Positions 1 to 10,403 of a stretch of DNA of 64,000 nucleotides are shown here, in pieces. The DNA is from Rebecca billardiae RCC1528 (Eukaryota; Haptophyta). The notes under the pieces were generated by a model that was given only the letters and a program-made list of their open reading frames with translations, did no database searches and had not been told where the DNA came from. Position 1 is the stretch's first letter; every line of letters begins with the position of its first letter. The DNA is taken from positions 62,001-126,000 of the forward strand of contig OZ251236.1 of NCBI GenBank assembly GCA_965240325.2, given 5' to 3'. The position numbers were made by a program, and so were the translations under genes.

Positions 1-434
1 CGACGCTACTCGATCAGATCGGCGTGAGATCGAGCGCCGGACCGGTCAGACATCAGCAGCTCTGCCGTGGCAGCCGTGCCGGGCTCATTCTGACCTCGGT
101 ACGACTAATAATATAATATATAAGACGCGACCGCCGTAGTCAATAATCGCGGTAGCGCGCGCACATCATTCTCAGCGAGTAGATACTGAGGATGCCGATG
201 TATCATCGTATATATTCAGCATCACGTCGTCATGCTGCAGTAGATTATTTATTATTTAGACAGATAGACGACGCTCGCGGCGCGGAGTCGGTCGTCGTCA
301 CAGACGTCAGTCGTCATCGTCGCGTATGACTATTATTGCCGCCAGCAGGCACCGGCCGCAAGAGTCCGCAGGGCTCCCCCTGGCCCGCCGGGCGCATCGA
401 GCGGAGCGGGCCCGCCGCGGGCTGCACGCCGCGC
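1..434. other. Intergenic stretch, no gene seen
   Basis: The first 300 bases are mixed AT/GC with short AT-rich runs and no ORF with host-like codon use. From about 330 the sequence becomes GC-rich and is the 3' flank of the minus-strand gene that ends at 435. No RNA gene or repeat was recognised. Confidence 0.5.
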
Positions 435-1312
435 TCAGACGCGCGTAGCGACGGGGCGCCCGGTCGCGACGGCGCCGCCGCGCGCCGAGGTGGGGTGGCC
501 CGCCACCGTCACCCGGCCGGCGCCTCCTGCTCGAGCGGCGGCGGAGGCGTGCTGCGCCGTCCGCGGCGCGGCGCGCGCGGCGGGCGGGGGCGCGTTCGCG
601 GCGGCGGCAAAGGCGGAGCCGACGGCGGCGGCGACCTGCTTGAGCCCGCCCGTCACCGCCTGGATCGAGCTGCTCAGCGTCACCGGCACGTACTCGACGA
701 ACAGCTCCTCGCGCCGCAGCAGCGAGGCGAACCCGCGGCCGCACGGCGCGCACGCCGCGTGTGCGTGCACGTACCACTCGCCCTCGGCGCGCTCGGCGAC
801 GTGGGCGAGCGCGCTGCGGTACCGGCCGAGCTGGGCGCGTCGGTACACCACGCGGAGGAAGAGCGCGGCGAGCAGCGGCAGCGCCGCCGCCGCGAGCGGG
901 ACGGGCACGCTCGGCACGCGCAGCGCGGCGGCGGCGACGCCGCCCGCCAGCACGAGGCCCGCCAGCGCGATTGCGATCTCGCCCCACTTGTCGGGCGGCC
1001 GCACGGCGTTGAGCGCGCCGAGGCCGCGGCGGCCCACCTCGTCGACCACGACGGCGGGGCCGTCGACGGGCTCGAAGCGCGGCGCGCCGCCGCACGGGCA
1101 GTCAAACGCGAGCAGCGCCGGCGCGCTCAGCCGGAAGAGGATGGCCTGCGGCGGCGGGGGCGCGGCGGCGGCGGCGCCGTGTCGGCGGGTCGGGTACGCG
1201 GCGGGGTGCGCGCGCACGCCGCGCGGCCTACCTGAGGCGCGCTCTTGTGCGGCACCTGCGCGTCGCGCGCGAAGGCGCTCGCGCCGCGAAAGGTGGGCGT
1301 GAGCGCCGCCAT
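435..1312 (-). CDS. Unrecognised two-TM membrane protein, 2 exons
   Basis: Two exons, 1312-1232 and 1145-435, are joined by a GTAGGC...CAG intron in phase 0 and give about 263 aa. The start is MAALTPTFRGAS; the next upstream in-frame Met lies in a lower-GC flank. The protein has a short N-terminus, a CPCGG motif near residue 43 and two adjacent hydrophobic helices at about 76-125. A second Cys pair, CAPC, follows, and then an Ala-rich tail. The helices with flanking CxC/CxxC pairs suggest an integral membrane protein that may bind a metal, but I do not recognise a family. Its 5' end lies 67 bp from the first ATG of the retrotransposon on the other strand, so the element sits in its promoter region. 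The second exon is well supported by codon bias; the first is less certain. Confidence 0.6.
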
Positions 1313-1378
1313 GGCGGACTCTTCGTCTCTTCCCCACTTTGAACTTGGCAACCGCCGACTGGTTCGGTCCTTTCCACG

Positions 1379-2947
1379 ATGGAACACGCCTTCCCCAGGC
1401 TCTACGACGACGTCTCTCTCCAGCGGACCCTTAGGGGCCTCGCGTGGAACGCATCAAACAACGCACCACTTACGCAAACGCAGCGCATAATCCGCATCAA
1501 TAGGGTGTTCACGCCCAGCGCGCATCTCTCGCGAAAACAAGCACGAGAACAGCACCGCTACCGCAACATGAAACGCACTTCGACAGCACCTCTTGGCCCT
1601 CGGGCGCAAGCGCACACATCGGCAACGAGATCTCGGCAGAGAGGAGCGGTGAGACAGCATAACCAGAAGCACCCCCCCTCCCAGCGAACAGCGCACCTCA
1701 ACACACATGCGCCCTCCCAACAGGAGCAGCAACTCCAGACCAACCACGTGCCCGACACCGACCCGCCGCCAGAGGACGACCTTCCAGGCGCAGAGGGAGA
1801 GCGATGGGTGCTAGTGCGCAGCGGCTCCCGGCACGACACGGTGCGTCGCACACACATACCCCCCGCGACATGCCCCGCCGTCTCTCCCATTGGGGACTTA
1901 GCCGCGCCGGGCGAGCGTAAATCGCGCGTGGGCGGCCGTTTCGCGCCATTAGCGGCTTTTGCGCCAGAAACGCTCACCGCTAACCCGGACGGGCCGGCGA
2001 AATGCGCGGACGAAAGTCCGGAGCACCGGGCGCGCGCGCCGGATTTGCCGGGCCGGGCGGAGGCGAGGCGTAAAAACCCACTGCCGGTCGCGGGCGTCGC
2101 CAGAACGACGATGGCTGCGACGCAACCGCGACGCCCTGCGCCCGAGGCACTGGCCCGCGGAATGGCTGGCTCGACCGACGGGCCTACCGAGCAGGCGGGG
2201 ACCGTGCGGCCGCGAGAGATGGGGATGGAGAGAGCGCAACCGCAGGCGCAGCGGCAGCGCGTAGACGGCCAGCACGCTGGCGGCTCGACGGAAGATGCGC
2301 CGCGCGGGGCGGTGAAGCTCGAGGACGCTGTGAACAGGAACAACCGCTCAAAGCCCCCCGGGACATGGCAGGCAGCTGCCCGGGGTCCCAGCTGTCTGAA
2401 AGTGCCGAACCGGCCCAGCAGTACCAGGACAGCTGGGAACTACTGCCCTGGCTGGACGCAGCCCCGCAAACACACCCGTGCGCTCAGGTTCGTACTAATG
2501 TGCAGCACCAGAGCACGTTCACGCACCTGCCCTGCGCATCTGCGACGGGCCGGACGACTGCGAAAAGGCAGCACTAGTAGTAGTAGGAGGAAGAGTAGGA
2601 GGAAGACTAGCAGGCATCGAAATCGTCACATCGCCCAAGCCCGGCCGGCACCAGGTGCATCGGTCGATCCATCAAGATTGCCCAGGCAGCGGCCTAAGGG
2701 CAACACAGCACCACCAACAGCAAGGCATGTGCCACTGCGCCGCACTATGTCCTACCACCGGACAGCACTGCCGGTAACCAGGCGTACAGTTCTGGCCTAT
2801 GGGCGCAAGCTTCTGCAGCACGCCGCCAGCAGGGTAGCAGTGCTCTCACAGCCCAGCAGACCAGGCCACGCGGACGCGCAGTGCGCCCAGCCCCCATACC
2901 ACAACAGTGATCGGCAGCAGCCCACACCCCGACCGGTGCCAAAATGA
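1379..2947 (+). CDS. Retrotransposon ORF1 (putative gag-like)
   Basis: This open frame of 522 codons lies directly upstream of ORF2, and its TGA overlaps the ORF2 ATG (ATGA at 2944-2947). The product is very basic, rich in Arg, Pro, Gln and Thr, and has no clear zinc knuckle, coiled coil or RRM, so the assignment as the RNA-binding ORF1 protein rests on position. The first roughly 35 codons could be flanking sequence. Another frame between 2365 and 2577 looks more protein-like by composition, so a frameshift within ORF1 cannot be excluded. Confidence 0.5.
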   Translation: MEHAFPRLYDDVSLQRTLRGLAWNASNNAPLTQTQRIIRINRVFTPSAHLSRKQAREQHRYRNMKRTSTAPLGPRAQAHTSATRSRQRGAVRQHNQKHPPSQRTAHLNTHAPSQQEQQLQTNHVPDTDPPPEDDLPGAEGERWVLVRSGSRHDTVRRTHIPPATCPAVSPIGDLAAPGERKSRVGGRFAPLAAFAPETLTANPDGPAKCADESPEHRARAPDLPGRAEARRKNPLPVAGVARTTMAATQPRRPAPEALARGMAGSTDGPTEQAGTVRPREMGMERAQPQAQRQRVDGQHAGGSTEDAPRGAVKLEDAVNRNNRSKPPGTWQAAARGPSCLKVPNRPSSTRTAGNYCPGWTQPRKHTRALRFVLMCSTRARSRTCPAHLRRAGRLRKGSTSSSRRKSRRKTSRHRNRHIAQARPAPGASVDPSRLPRQRPKGNTAPPTARHVPLRRTMSYHRTALPVTRRTVLAYGRKLLQHAASRVAVLSQPSRPGHADAQCAQPPYHNSDRQQPTPRPVPK

Positions 2948-5900
2948 TTCAGGGGCATCGCCAGGCTGGCACTGCCAGGCAGACAAGTGAGCAGGCTGCA
3001 GCGGGAAGGCCACAGGCGAGGGGCTCAGGCAACAGGGCTGAGGAACGTTCGCTCACAATCGCCTGTGGGAACGTAGGGGGCATGGCAGGCTTGACACGCA
3101 GGGCAAGACTGCAGAGCATCCTGGACACCAAGCGCTGGGACATCGTTCTGCTCCAAGAGACCGCACTCACTAGAGACAAAGCCACTCAGGACATCCTTAG
3201 TGGCTATACGACCTACCACGACCCAATGCCCCCCAACTCGTGCTCAGGCAGAGGAGTGGCAATAGCAGTGCGGAAGGATGGCAGGCTGCCTCTCTCCAGG
3301 CTGGAGGTGACCCGAAGCGGCACTGAAGGCGGCCAGGACACTGCCGGATACATGCTCCAGGGGCGCCTGGTCTTCACCACCGCCAGGGGTACCAGCTTTG
3401 TGGTGGAGGCCACATCCTTCTACATCCCCCCTAACAGTAACCGCAACAGAGCAACTATACTGCCATGGGTAACAGAAGTCCTCCGCACGGGCACCCCGCT
3501 ACACACGGGCCGACAAGATCTCCTCAGGCTTGCAGGAGGGGACGCCAATGGCACTTGGGAGGTCGGCGAGGCACTTAGGCGGCTCGACACAACACGCGCG
3601 TTCACCGCTCACCGACCAGGGGATTTCAAAGCGGCCATGGAGACAGTGACTGACCTTCACAACATGAAACCAACCGGCAGTTTCAACCCTGCCACCGAAT
3701 ACACCCACTCGAGTGGCAACACCCTGGCCCGACTGGACTACATATTCACCAACATGGCAGAGCTAACGCAACACTTTTGGCACTCGGACCCTCTCCTGGA
3801 GGACGCATGCATCCCTGCGCTCCCCAACGGGGACGGGAGCACCCACCATTTTATCCAGGGTAGAATCCCACTGCACAAGCTGCGGGGGGCCACCAGGCCT
3901 GTGGTCCACGAGCTCTACAGGCCATACAGGTTCTACATAAACCTGGCACACGGAGAGACGGTCAAGGAACTCAAAGCCGCATTATCCGACCCCGTAGAGA
4001 GCGACATCAGGCGGCTGGACGACGTCCACACCCATGCACACCTGTTCGCAGCCCCAGTTGCGACGATTACTGCAGCTCCGCCACAAGTGGTGAGCGACAT
4101 GGAGGAAGCCCTCCCTGCCGTCCTGGAGTGGCTCGCCTCCGTAGCAACTGACAGAGTCACGTCTGCACTCGACTCCAGCCAGCAGCCACGGGAGACCACA
4201 GTAGCCCCTGGCAGGCGGGCCCCCAAAGCGATCGCGCCGAATGCCCTCAGGGATTTCAAACTGGGGAATGCGTACCGCCGCCAGGTCGCAGTGATCACCA
4301 GGCTGCAGCAAATCCGCCCAGGTGCTAGCGAGCAGCACGGGGAAGTGCACACAGGCTTCAGGTACAGCAGCCACAGCAGGCATGGGCGACTTGCGGAGCC
4401 GGTGCGCCTGGCAAAAGCACTGGACAGTTATGAATCGGCACTGACTACCGCAAACGCCCCCCCTGAGGGTATGCCCCAGCCGCTCGGCTTGCCTTTCCCC
4501 ACCCTGGAGGCCATCTACCAGGCTGGGCCCGCCTCGACAGCACAGTGGCTGTCGGAACTGAAAGCACGACAAGCCTTGCACCAAAATGAATACGAGCTCC
4601 TGCAGCGCGAGCACGAGGACACTCTTGCCAAGGACAGGACGAGAAAAATCCAAGACGACATGCGGAGGAAATGCACCCGCCACTTTCGCAAAATGCTCTT
4701 CCCCAAATCAAACCATGCTGGATTCGAGATGATGATGCTCAATGACCTGGACGCTGGCAGTGGGAAAATTACCTCCGACCCAAGCAAAATCAAACGATAC
4801 GCAGAGGCGCACACGGCGAACAACGTGGGGACAGCGCCGAGCTGCAGGCAGGGGCCTGCCATAGAGGATACAAATGAAGCAGTCTGGGAAGAGATCCAAA
4901 GCAGATGGACTCCGGCCCAGCGAGCGCTGGAAAGCTCCCTGCTGGACCTGGAAGGCCTGCGCTCCCTCCTGGCAAAAGCTGACTCGAACGCTGCCCCTGG
5001 TTTGGACGGGATCCAAGTATGCGCCTTGAAACTCTTGATAAAGATCAACAAAGCCTTTGAAGGCATCTTGGTCAACATCGTCAACACAATCCTCCGCGCA
5101 GCGGCTGTACCAGCCCACCTCAAAGACGCAGAGCTTGCCTACTTCTACAAAGGCAAAGGGGACCCTCACGATCTGAACAATTATAGGGGAGTGGCACTCC
5201 AAAGCACTGTGTACAAACTGGCGGCAGCACACAGGGCGAGATGCATCCAGTCGATCTGTGACCAGCTGGGTCTGATCTCGCCGGAACAAGCAGCAGCGAG
5301 CAAGCACGGGCAGCCGGAGCTCCAAGTGGCGGCACTGGTGGCAGCCATGACCCATGCCAAGGCCAGTTCTGCCGAGATCCACGTCACTACATGTGATATA
5401 AGCAAGGCCTTTGACAGAGTGCCCCATGAGTCGCTGAGGAAGGCCCTTCTCCTGCACGGCTTCTCCGCCCAACTAATTGATGAACTTGACCGACTGGACG
5501 CTCACTCTGTGGCCACCACCAGGACCCCCTATGGCCACACTGACAAAGTGCCGATACTGCGTGGGTGCAAGCAAGGCTGCCCGCTAAGTCCCATAAAATT
5601 CTGTCTCTTCATGAACATGTTCATTGCATCCTACTCAGCCAGCCACCCTGACCATGGATACTCGTTTCCAGCCGCCAGGCATGACGCTGGCGCAGGAGAC
5701 TCCCTGAAGGTGCGCATCTTGGGGTACATGGACGACATAGCTTTCCTTGCAGAGTCAGAGACGGACAGCGCCGCCCAAGTGCGCGCACTGGGACTATTCC
5801 TCAGCGCTCACGGCATGGCACTCAACCCCTCGAAGTGTGTGCACGCAAAGAAAGGAAGGGGCAGAGGGGCGCACGGCGCGCCTCCTCTGCCCCCCCTCCG

Positions 5901-8900
5901 CGTTGAGATAGCCGGTGAGCAGGCCACTGTCCCCTCCATCGGACCAGACACCCACTTTGAGTACCTCGGATACGTCCTCACCCTCCACCTCGATTGGTCA
6001 AGGCACGCCGCAAAACTGGAGACAAAGCTGCGCGCGGCCTCCTGGAAAGTGGCAGTAGCGGCCAGGGACCCGGCCTGCCACACTGTGACCACAGGCACTC
6101 TCCTCCAGCATGATGTGGTCTCTGTGGCAGGCTACTACCTGGCTGCGAGCGATGTGCGCCGCTACGGCATCACAGACAAAATGCGCGCCATCGTGATGGA
6201 CATCGTGTGGGGCAGAGCTGGTCTCCCGCCCTCCGCGGCCCGCATAGCAGGCAGTGGGCCAGCCCCCAGCATGGGGATAGGCCCGGAGGAGCCGAGCGCC
6301 CTGCAGGCCGGGGTGCAAGCGGCTGCCCTCCTTCGGACTGCCAACAGCCCCACACAAGTGGGCCTGCTCACCAGGACCTGCCTGGAGGCACACCGACAAC
6401 AACCGGCCAACGGAACACTGGCGCCCCCTGCAGTGAGAGGCGGAATGGAGGCCCTGTCGCTCGCGCCCAGGGGCACAGAGCCATGGCTGCTGGCCTGCTC
6501 CGCAACACTGGCCAACCTGACCCTGCGAGAGGCCTGCAGGTCCCCCCTCATCCCTAGCAGGGCCTCTGATCAGGAGAGACTCGTGGAGCTGTTAGCGGAC
6601 TGGGACGCGCGGGACTACGCAGCCCTGGGCGACACCCCCATGGGCACCCTGCTGCAGGCTGCAAGTGCAGGGGGAGACGGCCAGCCTAGCCTGATGGAGC
6701 GCAGCATCCTGAGCGATAATGGCACGTCCATGGAACGCCTGCTCAACGCACAGGGCACCCCAGCTCTCAGCCATCTCACACACACTGGCAGCAGCATGGT
6801 GTGGACGGCTGTGCAGCACCACGCAGGAGCTGCGGAAGCAATGGCAGGCCTCATTGTCCGCACTGCGGTAAAACTGGCCACGAGCCCCGCAAATTTCCTG
6901 TACACCGCCCATCTGCAGGAAGCCAGAACGGCCGCCTATGAGGCAGATGTGCCCACTGCACCAGCAGACGTGACCCAGGCAGCAGCCACCGTCACAGCGG
7001 GGGTAGATGGGTCGTACAAGCCAGACACAGCCACAGGGGCCGCTGGGGCCGCCTACATTGTACATGCCCGTGGCGCAGGCCGGCTGCGAGACCAGGAGTG
7101 CGTGCGCCTGGCAAGTGCCACATACCACGGGCAGCAGACTGCAGCCAACTCGGAGGTGGCATCTGCCACACTCCTCACCAAACTCCTGGCTGGCCTACCA
7201 GGTAGCACCATTCATGTCAGCTGGGACTGCGACGATGCACTCAAGCACCTCCTCTGGGCCAGGCCAGCGTTGGACTCCGCAGCAGGGGGCCAGGCAGCCC
7301 AGCCAAATACCACCCGCCCCCCAGGCTGGGAGCCCAGAATGAGCAAGAATCAGGCCCACAACCCGCACATGTCCAGGCTCCTGCATGTGATTGACGAGTG
7401 CTCTCGCGGCACCACCTGGATGTACTACCCCCAAATGAGCGGCCACTCACGCGGAAGGGGTGGACCATCACTGGACGATATGGTGCGCGAAATTCTCCAG
7501 CCGGAACCGGACGCGTCGGGCGGCACCTACACAGTGCCCCCTCCCCAGCTGGCATCGCTGCGCAGAGCCACCAGGGCCTTCGTGGGCACCGAACCTTCCT
7601 CCGAAGACGTGGACCGCACTGTATGCAACCTGTGTGCGGACTGGGCAGCCAAGCGAGTGGCTGTAGATGGCATGGACCCATCACACATGCTAGGAAAGAA
7701 CGTCTGGCTCCCTGCAGCATATGGGCTGGTGGACACTGCAGGGGCTCTCCTGCAGTCAGGGCCCCTCCCCGTCAGGAGGCTGGTAATAGAGCGCGCCCGC
7801 AGAGCAGCCCTGGAGGCGCGCCTGGATCCCACCCCTGGCAACGACGAGTCCCCCGAACAGGCGGCAGAGAGGCAGCGCAGGAGCGCCAAGTACGCCATCA
7901 AGATGGGGGACGACTCCCTACACACCCAGGAATCCACCCTCTCGCTGCGGAACCAGTTCACCAAGCCAGAGCGCCTCACCAAGTTCGTCCTCAGGTGCTG
8001 CGTCGGGGCGCTGGAGTATAATCAAGATGCTGCAGGGGCCAACCCAGGATTGGATGCAGTCCCATATAGCCAGCAATGGCCGGACTGCACGCTGGGCACC
8101 GACTGTCTGTTCTGCCTCGAGGCAGGATCGGACGCCCCTGGGCCGGACTCTGCCACGCACGTCTTCTGTGACTGCCCCCACGCCGACGCCAGGAGCATGG
8201 CACAGCATAGCATCATCCGGATGCTTGACAAGCGCACTGGCGGCAGGATGCCGATGCAAGACAGGCAAGACCTGGCAGAGCAGGCTACAGCCCACCGGCA
8301 CTACTATGCGGGCCAGATCCCCAAGGCAGTAGTGGCAGCCGCCCAGGAGAGCGCAAAACAGTACCCCTGGCGGACCGCGCGGGACGGGGGAGACAGTAAC
8401 AGCGCCTCTGCCGATGCAGACCAGTCAGACGAGCAGGATGGCCAGCCAGCCGGGCGGGACGGCAGCTACAAGGTGGGAAGCTTACACTCTACCATCGTCA
8501 GCGTCACCACCCACATCCACCACAAGCGCCTCGAGCTAGCTACAGCTGGGACGGAGGGCCGCCAGCGCCGGTACGACCTCGCGCACTTCCTCACCGCTCT
8601 CCGCCGCGGCCGCCTCACAGGGGGAGCGAGCCCCAGAGATGGGCAGACCCAGGGATCGTCCGCCAGCGGCCCAAGACTCACACCCTCCCCTGACCGAACA
8701 CAGGGCCCCCGACCCCCATCAAGCAGCCAGGAGGGCCCAGCAGGGGGGCGCCAGCCCCCGGCCGGCAGCAGGGCCCCTCCACCCCCTGGCCCACTGGCCC
8801 AGCAGGAACCTGGCCAACAGGCCCTCAATGCCTACTATGCAGCAGCTGAACTGCAGGATGCTGACGTCGATGGCACTGGTGCCAACTGCGGGTTCCTTGC

Positions 8901-9423
8901 GGTACTGGGCGTCACCCGCGCAGGGGCCCGCGAAGACCCAGCAGGGGCAACCAGGAGCGCCCAGGCACTGAGGCAAGCCACCGTACAGCACGCCCTGTCC
9001 CTGAGTGCGCAGCACCAGGGGGTCCTGGCGGCCGCAGTGGCCCTCCAGCCGGCCCACCTCGAGCCCGATGGGAGCGCACAGAGGGCAGCAGCAGCGGCTG
9101 CCACCCTGGGCACGGTTCGAGAGGCTGGCACCCCGTTGGCAGATGCACTCCTCCCCTGTGTGGCAGCAGGGGCGAACACCACAGTCGTCCTGGTCACCAG
9201 AGACCCTCACACCGGCGCCCCTCTTCGTATGGTCCAGGTCTTCCACAGCCCAGGCTCCCCCCAGTACAACCGGCACGACCCGCTGCACATTGAGGTGCTA
9301 CCCTGGCCCCAAGTGGCCACCAGGCTGGCAGCGGGCGCACTCGGACAGACCAGGGTCATCTCTCACTGGAGAGGCCATTACAGGACCACAGTCCCAAGGG
9401 CACTGCCAGGTCAGGCCCACTGA
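2944..9423 (+). CDS. Retrotransposon ORF2: APE endonuclease-RT-RNase H-OTU-like
   Basis: This 2159-aa polyprotein has these domains in order. The endonuclease/exonuclease/phosphatase fold lies at about 35-310 (LLQET with catalytic Glu near 72, GGDANGTW, RLDYIF, STHH). The reverse transcriptase lies at about 680-1020 (KGKGDPHDLNNYRG, DISKAFDRVP near 820, RGCKQGCPLSP, YMDD near 927, EYLGY). An RNase H-like domain starts at DGSYK near 1354, with Glu in AANSEVA and Asp in WDCDD. A CCHC knuckle (CLFC...H...C) lies near 1722-1745. The C-terminal region at about 1970-2150 carries DGTGANCGFLAVL and GHYRTT, resembling the Cys and His boxes of OTU-family cysteine proteases. I see no PD-(D/E)XK restriction-like endonuclease. 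The protein would nick the target, prime reverse transcription and degrade RNA. The role of the protease-like domain is unknown. All catalytic motifs look intact. Confidence 0.93.
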   Translation: MIQGHRQAGTARQTSEQAAAGRPQARGSGNRAEERSLTIACGNVGGMAGLTRRARLQSILDTKRWDIVLLQETALTRDKATQDILSGYTTYHDPMPPNSCSGRGVAIAVRKDGRLPLSRLEVTRSGTEGGQDTAGYMLQGRLVFTTARGTSFVVEATSFYIPPNSNRNRATILPWVTEVLRTGTPLHTGRQDLLRLAGGDANGTWEVGEALRRLDTTRAFTAHRPGDFKAAMETVTDLHNMKPTGSFNPATEYTHSSGNTLARLDYIFTNMAELTQHFWHSDPLLEDACIPALPNGDGSTHHFIQGRIPLHKLRGATRPVVHELYRPYRFYINLAHGETVKELKAALSDPVESDIRRLDDVHTHAHLFAAPVATITAAPPQVVSDMEEALPAVLEWLASVATDRVTSALDSSQQPRETTVAPGRRAPKAIAPNALRDFKLGNAYRRQVAVITRLQQIRPGASEQHGEVHTGFRYSSHSRHGRLAEPVRLAKALDSYESALTTANAPPEGMPQPLGLPFPTLEAIYQAGPASTAQWLSELKARQALHQNEYELLQREHEDTLAKDRTRKIQDDMRRKCTRHFRKMLFPKSNHAGFEMMMLNDLDAGSGKITSDPSKIKRYAEAHTANNVGTAPSCRQGPAIEDTNEAVWEEIQSRWTPAQRALESSLLDLEGLRSLLAKADSNAAPGLDGIQVCALKLLIKINKAFEGILVNIVNTILRAAAVPAHLKDAELAYFYKGKGDPHDLNNYRGVALQSTVYKLAAAHRARCIQSICDQLGLISPEQAAASKHGQPELQVAALVAAMTHAKASSAEIHVTTCDISKAFDRVPHESLRKALLLHGFSAQLIDELDRLDAHSVATTRTPYGHTDKVPILRGCKQGCPLSPIKFCLFMNMFIASYSASHPDHGYSFPAARHDAGAGDSLKVRILGYMDDIAFLAESETDSAAQVRALGLFLSAHGMALNPSKCVHAKKGRGRGAHGAPPLPPLRVEIAGEQATVPSIGPDTHFEYLGYVLTLHLDWSRHAAKLETKLRAASWKVAVAARDPACHTVTTGTLLQHDVVSVAGYYLAASDVRRYGITDKMRAIVMDIVWGRAGLPPSAARIAGSGPAPSMGIGPEEPSALQAGVQAAALLRTANSPTQVGLLTRTCLEAHRQQPANGTLAPPAVRGGMEALSLAPRGTEPWLLACSATLANLTLREACRSPLIPSRASDQERLVELLADWDARDYAALGDTPMGTLLQAASAGGDGQPSLMERSILSDNGTSMERLLNAQGTPALSHLTHTGSSMVWTAVQHHAGAAEAMAGLIVRTAVKLATSPANFLYTAHLQEARTAAYEADVPTAPADVTQAAATVTAGVDGSYKPDTATGAAGAAYIVHARGAGRLRDQECVRLASATYHGQQTAANSEVASATLLTKLLAGLPGSTIHVSWDCDDALKHLLWARPALDSAAGGQAAQPNTTRPPGWEPRMSKNQAHNPHMSRLLHVIDECSRGTTWMYYPQMSGHSRGRGGPSLDDMVREILQPEPDASGGTYTVPPPQLASLRRATRAFVGTEPSSEDVDRTVCNLCADWAAKRVAVDGMDPSHMLGKNVWLPAAYGLVDTAGALLQSGPLPVRRLVIERARRAALEARLDPTPGNDESPEQAAERQRRSAKYAIKMGDDSLHTQESTLSLRNQFTKPERLTKFVLRCCVGALEYNQDAAGANPGLDAVPYSQQWPDCTLGTDCLFCLEAGSDAPGPDSATHVFCDCPHADARSMAQHSIIRMLDKRTGGRMPMQDRQDLAEQATAHRHYYAGQIPKAVVAAAQESAKQYPWRTARDGGDSNSASADADQSDEQDGQPAGRDGSYKVGSLHSTIVSVTTHIHHKRLELATAGTEGRQRRYDLAHFLTALRRGRLTGGASPRDGQTQGSSASGPRLTPSPDRTQGPRPPSSSQEGPAGGRQPPAGSRAPPPPGPLAQQEPGQQALNAYYAAAELQDADVDGTGANCGFLAVLGVTRAGAREDPAGATRSAQALRQATVQHALSLSAQHQGVLAAAVALQPAHLEPDGSAQRAAAAAATLGTVREAGTPLADALLPCVAAGANTTVVLVTRDPHTGAPLRMVQVFHSPGSPQYNRHDPLHIEVLPWPQVATRLAAGALGQTRVISHWRGHYRTTVPRALPGQAH

Positions 9424-9499
9424 GGCCACGGGCCCGCAGGCAGAACTCAGGCTGGCCAGAGGCCCCTGCTGGGGAGGGTGGGGGAACTGCCCAAGCGCC

Positions 9500-9525
9500 G
9501 GGGGGGGGGGGGGGGGGGGGGGGGG
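9500..9525. repeat. G26 homopolymer tract
   Basis: Twenty-six consecutive G on the + strand lie 77 bp past the ORF2 stop, in the retrotransposon 3' UTR. The tract could form G-quadruplexes in the RNA. Its length is prone to assembly error. Confidence 0.9.
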
Positions 9526-9605
9526 AGGAGGACGAGCTCAACCAGAACCACCAGGCCCAGCAGAGACACGTCCATCCCCCACAAGTACCGGAACCAGTCC
9601 CCGAC

Positions 9606-10113
9606 GGCGAGTCCAACTACTACTAACTTCGGCGAGTCCAACTACTACAAACTTCGGCGAGTCCAACTACTACTAACTTCGGCGAGTCCAACTACTACTA
9701 ACTTCGGCGAGTCCAACTACTACTAACCTCGGTGAGTCCAACTACTACTACTAACTTCGGCGAGTCCAACTACTACTAACTTCGGCGAGTCCAACTACTA
9801 CTAACTTCGGCGAGTCCAACTACTACTAACTTCGGCGAGTCCAACTACGACTACTAACTTCGGCGAGTCCAACTACTACTAACTTCGGCGAGTCCAACTA
9901 CTACTAACTTCGGCGAGTCCAACTACTACTAACTCAGGCGAGTCCAACTACTACTAACTTCGGCGAGTCCAACTACTACTAACTTCGGCGAGTCCAACTA
10001 CTACTAACTTCGGCGAGTCCAACTACTACTAACTCAGGCGAGTCCAACTACTACCAACTTCGGCGAGTCCAACTACTACTAACTCAGGCGAGTCCAACTA
10101 CTATTAACTTCGG
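9606..10113 (+). repeat. 25-bp tandem repeat array, about 20 copies
   Basis: The unit is GGCGAGTCCAACTACTACTA followed by ACTTC, 25 bp, repeated head to tail about 20 times with few substitutions. Some units end ACTCA, and two are 28 bp with an extra CTA or CGA triplet. Each unit contains TACTAAC, identical to the strong branch-point consensus. It lies within the 3' UTR of the LINE. Tandem repeats near LINE 3' ends often take part in template recognition; that role here is inference. Confidence 0.95.
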
Positions 10114-10403
10114 CCACAACATCACCCACCAGCTGCTGACCAAGAACAGGCTACACCATCGTCCACCATGACCTGCCACTGACCAAGTAGGCGACGACAT
10201 CATCCGCACCAGCTGCTGACCAAGTAGGGGACGGCCTGGCCGACGCCAACATGCTCACTCGCCTTTGATTTCGTACCCATGCACTTCCTGGTGGGCCTGA
10301 CGACGTCCGGACGACGACAACAACGACATCCGCCATGGGGACCAACATCAACGCGCTCACACCACTGCCACTGCTGCAAGCTTCGACCAGTACCACTACA
10401 GAC

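Noticed and set aside
336-1302. Plus-strand ORFs over the first gene
   Set aside because: Arg/Ala/Gly-rich shadow frames of the minus-strand exon; no domains and poor codon bias.
8000-8460. Restriction-like endonuclease after the CCHC knuckle, as in Dualen elements
   Set aside because: No PD-(D/E)XK-type motif was seen between the knuckle and the OTU-like region.
9606-10113. CRISPR-like array
   Set aside because: Units are contiguous with no unique spacers, and the array lies in a eukaryotic LINE 3' UTR.
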